From: JBDKVA01 sp039679375
GTDB taxonomy: Bacteria > Bacillota > Clostridia > Acetivibrionales > DTU013
NCBI GenBank assembly: GCA_039679375.1
Contig: JBDKVA010000074.1
Span: forward strand, 1-14,574
Length of the DNA: 14,574 nt
Direction of reading: 5' to 3'
The notes under the pieces are model-generated. The model saw only the letters and a list, made by a program, of their open reading frames with translations, was not told where the DNA came from and did no database searches. Each line of letters starts with the position of its first letter. Position 1 is the stretch's first letter. Made by a program: the position numbers and the translations under genes. Below are positions 1 to 6,500 of this stretch, one piece after another.

Positions 1-4
1 CCAT
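1..4 (-). CDS. Possible first codon of a gene leaving the window on the left
   Basis: On the minus strand an ATG at 4-2 is preceded by a canonical GGAGG at 15-11 with a 6-base spacer, the usual arrangement for a translation start in Firmicutes. Only the start codon and one more base lie inside the window, so nothing can be said about the product. An alternative is that coding begins further upstream in another frame: from ATG 83-81 (or GTG 113-111) the minus strand stays open to the window edge and would encode a short basic, Lys/Phe-rich N-terminus that I do not recognise. The GGAGG favours the start at 4, but the choice cannot be settled here. Confidence 0.35.
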
Positions 5-164
5 GAGTATCCTCCAAATTACTCCTTGGAGTTTTTAAACCATAGTCGAAAAACTCCTTAGATTTTTTAGAGTATTGTCTCATACGCTGGGTGTTAATGC
101 CATGCACCTTCTTATTGTACGCTTACCATATATGAAAGATCACAGGGGACGAATTTCATTACCA

Positions 165-375
165 CAGAGATGCTTCCGGCTCGCTTACTTGCCACTACCG
201 GCGCAGGGAACACGCCCGGCAGGCAGCATCATCCGGCTTGCCGGGATGCACCTGAATGGGCGGCTCCTGCGTCTGCCCGCTTACGGAGGCACTCACCGGA
301 GCGGCGTGCCGGAACGGGAACGCAGAGGCACGGATGCGACGGGCACTGCGGAGGAAGGCAGCGGGGTAAACTAAA
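165..375. other. GC-rich island with potential hairpins, no recognised gene
   Basis: This stretch of about 210 bases is strikingly GC-rich (123 of 180 bases G or C between 181 and 360, 68% by hand count) while the flanking DNA is strongly AT-rich. It contains short complementary arms: a 7-bp pair CCCGGCA 215-221 with TGCCGGG 239-245, and a 6-bp pair CGTGCC 305-310 with GGCACG 327-332. Open frames cross it on both strands, but this is expected where AT-rich stop codons are rare; none has a good ribosome binding site or a recognisable domain. It could be a structured RNA, a dispersed repeat, or a remnant of transferred DNA bordering the toxin cassette. Apart from the possible gene start at 4, the gene-free stretch 1-389 shows nothing else I can identify. 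Confidence 0.45.
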
Positions 376-389
376 TCTAGAGGCATCCT

Positions 390-803
390 TTACGTATTTT
401 CATTCCATTCTATTTCCCACAAAATATGAGCTAAAATTTGAGAGTATGAAAATCTTTCTATTGTTGATGATTCTATATAAAAGCCTAACAATTCATCATA
501 TTTTGCTGATGCTATTGAATATAGGCCATCATAGAGGTCATCTTTCCCACATACATCAAACATTAACGTACTGTCGTTATTATCAAAGTCTTGTATAGTT
601 ATGTCTTCATCACCTTGCTCATTTTCCTTTAGAACTCTAATAAATATAACCATATTATTTTCATTTTTTTTACATGGCATATTACATAATTTTAAATATA
701 AATGGTTGAGTTCTTCTAAATGATCGTCGCCATGATGGATTTTTATCTCTTTTTCGACCGTATCAAAATCTATATGCTGAATAATATCTTTAACTGTTAT
801 CAT
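390..803 (-). CDS. Candidate immunity protein, DUF6557-like
   Basis: This 137-residue acidic, soluble-looking protein has no signal peptide and no membrane segment. It starts 17 bases after the stop of the orphan RHS toxin fragment, at ATG 803-801, preceded by GGAG with an 8-base spacer. A small acidic gene directly behind an RHS C-terminal toxin is the classic position for a cognate cytoplasmic immunity protein. The C-terminal signature ILAHILWEI and the N-terminal pattern of a short helix plus 'IDFDTVEKEI' recall the DUF6557 family, which I know mainly from toxin-immunity neighbourhoods; this match is from memory and unsearched. It would bind and neutralise the toxin encoded at about 1438-824. 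Because the toxin fragment lacks export and start signals, this gene may be the functionally important part of the cassette, protecting against siblings that still carry the toxin. Immunity role fairly likely from context; family name tentative. Confidence 0.7.
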   Translation of the reverse strand: MITVKDIIQHIDFDTVEKEIKIHHGDDHLEELNHLYLKLCNMPCKKNENNMVIFIRVLKENEQGDEDITIQDFDNNDSTLMFDVCGKDDLYDGLYSIASAKYDELLGFYIESSTIERFSYSQILAHILWEIEWNENT

Positions 804-820
804 TTAATACGCTCCATTCA

Positions 821-3157
821 TTAATGAGTTTTTTCAAATATCTCCCAAATTATTTCACCAATATCATTTTTATTACCTAATAGCCTGTAGGCGCCCCCTA
901 CTCCCTTAATTTTTACTTCATACATGAATCCTTTTATACCTTTTCCGGTTAATTTTTTTATTCCATTTGCTCCTTGCTTACCAGCATATTTTGTCATAGC
1001 CTTAAAAAATTTTTTAGCCCCTTTTTCTCCAACTTCTTCGTACATTTCTTTAAGTGCCTTTTTAGATATCACTTTTGCCACATCGTCAGGAGACGGAGAA
1101 AGCAGTCCTGCAAGAAACATAGTAGCATTTAGTACTTTCTTCTCGCTAATGGAAATGCTATTGTCATATTTTTGTACTTGTGTTAGCCAATAATCTCTTT
1201 CTGCTCTTGATACATCCCCACCTAAAAACCAGGAAAACTCATCTGCGGCAGCCCCTGTAATTGATTTTGCTTTATCTATAACACCACTGAGGCCACTAGA
1301 CATTCCTTCTCTTATATCATTAGCTCTGTTGTGTATATCAGTTCTCTCTTCATCGCTGTCCGACATATACCATGCTAATGTCAATTTTAAAAGCTCAATT
1401 TGAACTATCGTACTGAATTTGCTATCAGTTTCTATCCAATGTCCTGTTGGGTCCCATGCATTTATTGGACTATTATGGCAATAGGTATAAAGGTTGAGAC
1501 TCAACGGATCAGTATATTTTCCGAGGTAAGTATCCTCCGTTATGAACCGTGCATTCTTCGGGTCATAGTATCTGGCATTCAGGTAATAGTATCCCGTCTC
1601 GTCATCGTAGAAATATCCTGCATACCTGAAAGGATTAGTCCTGCTCTCATTGACCAAAAGCGGATTGCCGAAGATATCATAATCATATTCATTTACCAAG
1701 GATCCGCTTGCATTTATTAGCTTAACCACGTCTCCATGGCCGTTGTACAGGTAATACAAGGCTCCGGCACCATCATTTCTTGCAATTAGGTTTATACCAT
1801 ATATATTCCGGTTGTGGGTTCCGCCAGTCTCTTCCAGTATAACATTTGTGCCATCGTAATGATAGGTGGATGTCACCCCGTTTACCGTTTTTTCTATCCG
1901 CATGCCGGATGCATCATACTTGCTGGTAATTACTTCACCGTTAGGCGTTTGAGCAGTTTTAAGCTGATTGAAGTTGTCATACTCATAAGTTGATACCTTG
2001 GTACCGGAAGGCCCTGTTTCAGTTACAGTTTCCTGATTGCCGTTATCGTCATAGGTGAGTGCAGCTGTAGTAGTAGCGCCGTTACGGGTTTCGACGGTTT
2101 GTACCAGCCAGTTCTGTATGTTATATATGTAGTCCACATCCAGACCGGGTGCATCGACCGTCTGCGTATCACGGTTGCCCGCATTGTCATAGGTGTACTG
2201 TGTGATCCTGTTCCCGGGCTCGGTAACCTTTTTTATCCTTCCGAGATCGTCATACTCAAAATCTGTCCTGCCATTTGGTTCCACCTTATACAATTGCAGT
2301 CCGTCGGCATCATATTGATAGGTATAGGTTGTATTCACGCCCCCGGTACGGTTAACAAGGCTTGTCAGCATATTGCGTGGGTTGTATTGGTAAGTGGTAA
2401 CTGTTCCGTCAGGTAGGGTCAGCGTTTCCCTGTTGCCATTTGCATAGTATGTGTATGTACTGGTTCCTTCTGTTGTTGTTACCGTCTGAAGCCTGTTCAT
2501 TGCATCGTATGTATAATTCGTCGTGTTATTATCAGGATCTGTGACAACTGTGTTATTGCCCTCCGTGTCATAGTCATAATCGACAATTTTGCTTCCCGGC
2601 AGTATCTTCCTGTCCAGCTGATTCAAGGCATTATACTCATAGGTAGTGGTTCCTGTTTCGTCTATTGTAGATGCCAAGTTGCCTGCTGAATCATAGGCAA
2701 ACTGCCTGCTGTCTGTCCCGGCAGTTTCACTGAGCAGCCGGTTTAGATTATCATATGCATATGTGGTTGAAATCCCGTTCCTGCCGGTTTTCTGCTTTAG
2801 GTTGCCACTGGCATCGTAGGTGTCAAATGTCTCTTCAAGGGTTCCTGTGATCTTTTTCTTCAACCGGTACAGTGAGTCGTACTGACAGGTTACAGTAATC
2901 TGACCACCCAGCGTCTGCGTGAGTAGGTTGTTCATCAGGTCATATGTATAGGTTGTCTGCTTGTTCTCCGCATCTTCCACTTTGCCAAGACGGTATAGCT
3001 CATCATATGTATACTGCGTTCCGACGTATTCGTTCTTTCTTGTGGAATTCCATGTCTTGTTTCCAGCCCAATCATAACGGTAGTGTTTTGTATAGCCTTC
3101 TCCATCAGTTTCGGAAACCAACCAGGGCAAACGCATGACATCTTTTAAATATATCAA
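821..3157 (-). CDS. Orphan RHS-repeat fragment with C-terminal toxin domain (5'-truncated)
   Basis: This 778-residue open frame encodes about 20 YD repeats (pattern Tyr-x-Tyr-Asp-x-x-Gly/Asn-Asn-x-Leu), roughly residues 20-430, then an RHS core region ending with YYLNARYYDP, RFITED and DPTGH (D569), and a unique C-terminal region of about 205 residues. The last 40 residues (YEVKIKG...YRLLG...IIWEIFEKTH) resemble the strand order of small RelE/HigB- or barnase-like RNase toxins; that is speculative. There is no signal peptide or RHS-opening domain. The listed start is a TTG; the next choice is ATG 3136, and neither has a convincing ribosome binding site. The frame stays open upstream to a stop at about 3220, with non-RHS residues. 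Homology to the internal part of the intact RHS gene ends abruptly at 3123, within 'LVSETDGEG'. I read it as a displaced rhs tip, probably not exported or made on its own, kept with its immunity gene. It may equally be annotated as a pseudogene. Confidence 0.8.
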   Translation of the reverse strand: MIYLKDVMRLPWLVSETDGEGYTKHYRYDWAGNKTWNSTRKNEYVGTQYTYDELYRLGKVEDAENKQTTYTYDLMNNLLTQTLGGQITVTCQYDSLYRLKKKITGTLEETFDTYDASGNLKQKTGRNGISTTYAYDNLNRLLSETAGTDSRQFAYDSAGNLASTIDETGTTTYEYNALNQLDRKILPGSKIVDYDYDTEGNNTVVTDPDNNTTNYTYDAMNRLQTVTTTEGTSTYTYYANGNRETLTLPDGTVTTYQYNPRNMLTSLVNRTGGVNTTYTYQYDADGLQLYKVEPNGRTDFEYDDLGRIKKVTEPGNRITQYTYDNAGNRDTQTVDAPGLDVDYIYNIQNWLVQTVETRNGATTTAALTYDDNGNQETVTETGPSGTKVSTYEYDNFNQLKTAQTPNGEVITSKYDASGMRIEKTVNGVTSTYHYDGTNVILEETGGTHNRNIYGINLIARNDGAGALYYLYNGHGDVVKLINASGSLVNEYDYDIFGNPLLVNESRTNPFRYAGYFYDDETGYYYLNARYYDPKNARFITEDTYLGKYTDPLSLNLYTYCHNSPINAWDPTGHWIETDSKFSTIVQIELLKLTLAWYMSDSDEERTDIHNRANDIREGMSSGLSGVIDKAKSITGAAADEFSWFLGGDVSRAERDYWLTQVQKYDNSISISEKKVLNATMFLAGLLSPSPDDVAKVISKKALKEMYEEVGEKGAKKFFKAMTKYAGKQGANGIKKLTGKGIKGFMYEVKIKGVGGAYRLLGNKNDIGEIIWEIFEKTH
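2940..3123 (-). repeat. DNA homology block shared with the intact RHS gene
   Basis: The 184 bases at 2940-3123 align closely with 7129-7315 in the middle of the large RHS gene, with one 3-base length difference. Both encode the same passage (LVSETDGEGYTKHY, WAGNKTW, STRKN, YVGTQY, YDELYRL). Identity is high towards 3123 and stops sharply there: the large gene continues with further YD repeats (from 7316) while the orphan continues with unrelated sequence. Below 2940 the two genes carry different YD repeats. The block is a likely substrate for homologous recombination and marks the break at which the orphan lost its 5' portion. Confidence 0.75.
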
Positions 3158-3237
3158 CCATTCAGGGTAATTATGACTCTCATGTTTTTTACAGAGAGCG
3201 TTAGAATTTAATCCTCAGCTTTTTAAGCGAATTTTAT

Positions 3238-3268
3238 GAAAATAAAGCGGCTATCCGTAGATAACCGC
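3238..3268 (-). terminator. Probable Rho-independent terminator after the toxin-immunity operon
   Basis: On the minus strand a hairpin is formed by 3268-3260 and 3255-3247 (GCGGTTATC / GATAGCCGC, nine pairs including one G-U, loop TACG), followed by the T-rich run TTTATTTTC at 3246-3238. It lies 19 bases beyond the stop of the zinc-ribbon gene and just before the orphan RHS fragment, so it would end the operon of the intact toxin and insulate the orphan cassette from its promoter. The T tract is interrupted by an A, so efficiency may be moderate. Confidence 0.7.
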
Positions 3269-3286
3269 CTATGTGTATGTATACTG

Positions 3287-3577
3287 TTATGGTGTAACCT
3301 GCTTAAAGTTTGGCACTTGCTTTGGGAATCCGTCTATTGGAGTTTCAAACGGTATAATTGGTGCATTCTGAGGCACTATCACCCTACTCATATGAATGCC
3401 ATGATTACATGAGTTACACCAAATATCCATGTATCCAACTCTCGTATTTATATCCCCAACATAAATAAAATCTACTGCCTTTTGAGAACATTTTGGGCAT
3501 TTTAATAATGACACATCTGGTAATTTATCTTGAATTTTAACAATTAAATCAAGCCATTCTTTAAATGATTTTTTCAT
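3287..3577 (-). CDS. Candidate immunity protein with zinc-ribbon cysteines
   Basis: This 96-residue soluble protein begins ATG 3577-3575, four bases after the stop of the giant RHS toxin. Its ribosome binding site (AGAGG) lies inside the toxin's last codons, so translation is probably coupled. It has an N-terminal helix (residues 1-20), then CPKC (Cys27, Cys30) and CNSC (Cys54, Cys57), two knuckles expected to bind one zinc, followed by GIHMSR (with His59 and His62 nearby) and a Pro-rich tail. No signal peptide or membrane segment is visible, so it should stay in the cytoplasm. The position directly behind a polymorphic toxin and ahead of a terminator argues that it neutralises the HExxH domain ending at 3582. 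I recall similar small two-CxxC proteins behind RHS genes of Firmicutes but cannot name the family. A zinc-binding antagonist of a putative zinc peptidase is an inference. Confidence 0.75.
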   Translation of the reverse strand: MKKSFKEWLDLIVKIQDKLPDVSLLKCPKCSQKAVDFIYVGDINTRVGYMDIWCNSCNHGIHMSRVIVPQNAPIIPFETPIDGFPKQVPNFKQVTP

Positions 3578-3581
3578 GTTA

Positions 3582-6500
3582 TTACCTCTTTTCTAAATAG
3601 TAATTCCACCATGAATCCTCTGATCCATAGGCAGCTCTCTCAAAATCCATAAGCAAGTCTGTGTCTTTAACTGGACCAAATGTTTTAGCTTGATAAATGT
3701 GTGTCCGCTCATGCCCTAATGTTTTGACTAAAGCCTCTCTATTAGTGAAGGCATCAGGATATAAATCGATTCTATTGCCTTTAGGACTGGCATATCCACA
3801 CAATCCTTTGTTAATTAAATCAGGGTCACGAACTATTTTCACTTTAGTCCCATCAAGCCCAATACCCGCTTCCTCAGCAACTTGACGTACATGTTTTAAC
3901 TGCATTGGTTCGGATAACTCTTTGAAAGCACCTGTATTTGAAGTTTTTCTATACAGTCCTCCAACCTCACTCGCTCCCGCAGCGGCATCATCTATGTTAT
4001 CAAGTAAAATATCTCCCCACTCATTCGTGGCCCTTTTTGCGGCGCTTGTTGTAATATCACCTGCAGCATCAATTACATCTACTGCTGTCTTCGATGAACG
4101 TTTTGCTATGGCACCGAAGATAAATGGAAGACCTACTTGTGCACCTGTACTAATGCCGGAAAGTAAACGATTTGCCTTATTGCCGGTAATAGGGTCAAGA
4201 CCAAAAATTGTTTCAATGCCACCTTTTAGAAAATCTACTCCATCAATACTTTCAGCAACAAACGAAGCTACCTCTCTACCTGCTGCTATGTTTCTTCTTT
4301 CCCTCTCTTTAAATATAATACGATAATATTGTGGATTCTGGCTCAATAAATTCTCGTAGTTTTGGGCTGTTTGAGCATTAAACAAATCGTAATTGAAGTA
4401 TGAATAAAGTATTTCTTTAAAAACCTTATCATTGCTATAGATTACAGAGTTTTGAAGCAATAGACTCTGTATCATATTAAGTTCGTAAATATTACGGTTT
4501 ATTACTGTACTCCGTATTTGGTTCGGATAAAGCATAGCAGTCGCATTACCCGATATTATACTGTTTATAACGGCATATCTATTAGCCTCCAGTAAATTAT
4601 CTAATGTTTCTGCCCTGAATCTATATCCCTCAAGCAGATCATAAGCTTCAATTATTGTTTCTTCATACGTACTGGCATTGGATATCCTGCCCCCATACTC
4701 GAATTTTTTACCTGTTTTACTATAATAAACCCATGCTCCTGTTCCATCATCAGCAGTAGCCCTATGTCCGCTGTGATCCCAGTACATTACGGGTTCATTA
4801 TGGCAATATGTATACAAGTTCAGGCTCAGTGGGTCGCTTGGGTCGCCGCTGTATGTGTCCTCCTGCAGGAAGCGGGCTATTTTGGGATCGTACATGCGGC
4901 TGTTGAGGTAGTACAGGCCGGTTTCCTCATCATACTGGTATCCTGCGTAGGTGATGCTGCTGTCCGTACCTGTGTGATCCAATATATTACCGAAGGCGTC
5001 ATAGTAATATGTGCAGGCAATTGCCCCTGTAACGGAATCCAGCAGGGAAGTGACGTCACCATGCCCGTTGTACATATAGTAGCATGTCTGGCCATCAGAA
5101 GACCTCATCAGGAGATTTATCCCATACACATTCCTGGCAGTCTGATTTCCGCTGCCGTCCGTTTCCAGAGTAACCTTGTCGTATTCGTAGAGATACCTTG
5201 TAAGCACTCCGTTTACACTTTTTGATACCCTCAGGCCTTCTGCGCTATATGCATTGGCTACGGTTGTTCCGCCAGATATTGTCTGTACAAGCTGGTTCCT
5301 TGCATCATAGGTGTTTGCAGCCGTGACCTGTCCGTTTGTTGTGGTTGTAAGCTGGTTTCCGTTATTGTCATACCAGTAGGCGGTTGTTTCAGTAATCACT
5401 CCATTTGTCATGGTGGTGATGCCTGTAAGTCTGTTTTGCTCATTGTAACTGGACGAGCTTATAATAGTGCTACCGCCATACGCTACGGTTTCCGTTTTCC
5501 TATTGCCTGCACTGTCGTAGGTATAAGTTGTAGATCTTCCGATGGGCTCTGCAATGGTTTCAAGCCTGTTCAGAGCATCATAGGTGTAGGCGGTGCTTCC
5601 TCTGGAGTCTGTTTTTCCGGTCTGATTGTGGGCAGCGTCGTATTCATAAGTATAGGTGTCGATAACAGTTCCGTCTGCTTTTTTATTTGTCAATGTACAT
5701 AACAAGTTATCCGCGAAATAGGTGTAGTCTTCTCTTGAGCCGTCCTGATATGCGGCGCTTTGCCTGCTGCCGTTGTCGTAGTAGCTGTATACAGTAGTTT
5801 TTCCATCTGTCGTGACAATCCACAGCCGGCCTGCTCTGTCGTAAACCTTCTCCGTCAGATTGCCCTTTGGATCCAGAGAAGTTTCTTTCACGCAGCCTGT
5901 GTCCACACCTGATATTATATCATAGGTGAACGTGCTTGAACCAATGTAAGGCACAGACTTAGTCATAACCCTGTTGAGTTCGTCATATGTCCTGGAGGTG
6001 GTTCCGGAAGCATCAGTCATGGTGAGCTGGTTACCGTTGCCATCGTAGGTATAGGATATTGTTTCGCCGCTGACCGTCTCCGAAGTCAGTCTTCCGTGGA
6101 TATCGCAGGTATATGTTGTGGTTGTTCCGTTCCTATCGGTCTTCGCTGCAAGTGTTCTGTCTGCGTTATATGTATAGCTTTCGGTTTTAGCCGAATCATA
6201 AGTAAAGCTTCCGGCTTCGCCGGTTCTGCCGCCGTGGTCGATTTTCCTTGCAGGTTTATTTGCTGCATTATACTCATATGTGGTTGTATTTCCGTTACCA
6301 TCTGTCTGGGTCAGCAGATTTCCATTTCCATCATAGGTATATGATGTGATTTCATTACGGGCATTTTTAACCTCTGTCAGCCTGTTTAATCCATCATATT
6401 CATATGTTGTGATGTTGCCGTTTCCATCTGTTACTGTCTTCAGGTTGCCATCTTCATCATAGGTTCTGCTGGTTGTGTGATTTGCAGGGTCTATGGTGGT

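Noticed and set aside
1..30. Small hairpin ACTCC-TT-GGAGT followed by Ts (21-37) as a plus-strand terminator
   Set aside because: The stem is five pairs with a two-base loop, too tight to fold, and no plus-strand gene ends there.
170..598. Plus-strand open frame of 142 residues and a 63-residue minus-strand frame (195-386)
   Set aside because: They are kept open by the GC-rich patch; the longer one also runs opposite the immunity gene. No start signal or domain is evident.
4764..5225. Plus-strand open frame of 153 residues, and many similar ones opposite the RHS gene
   Set aside because: They mirror the periodic YD-repeat coding sequence on the other strand, have odd Cys/Val/Ile-rich composition and lack ribosome binding sites.
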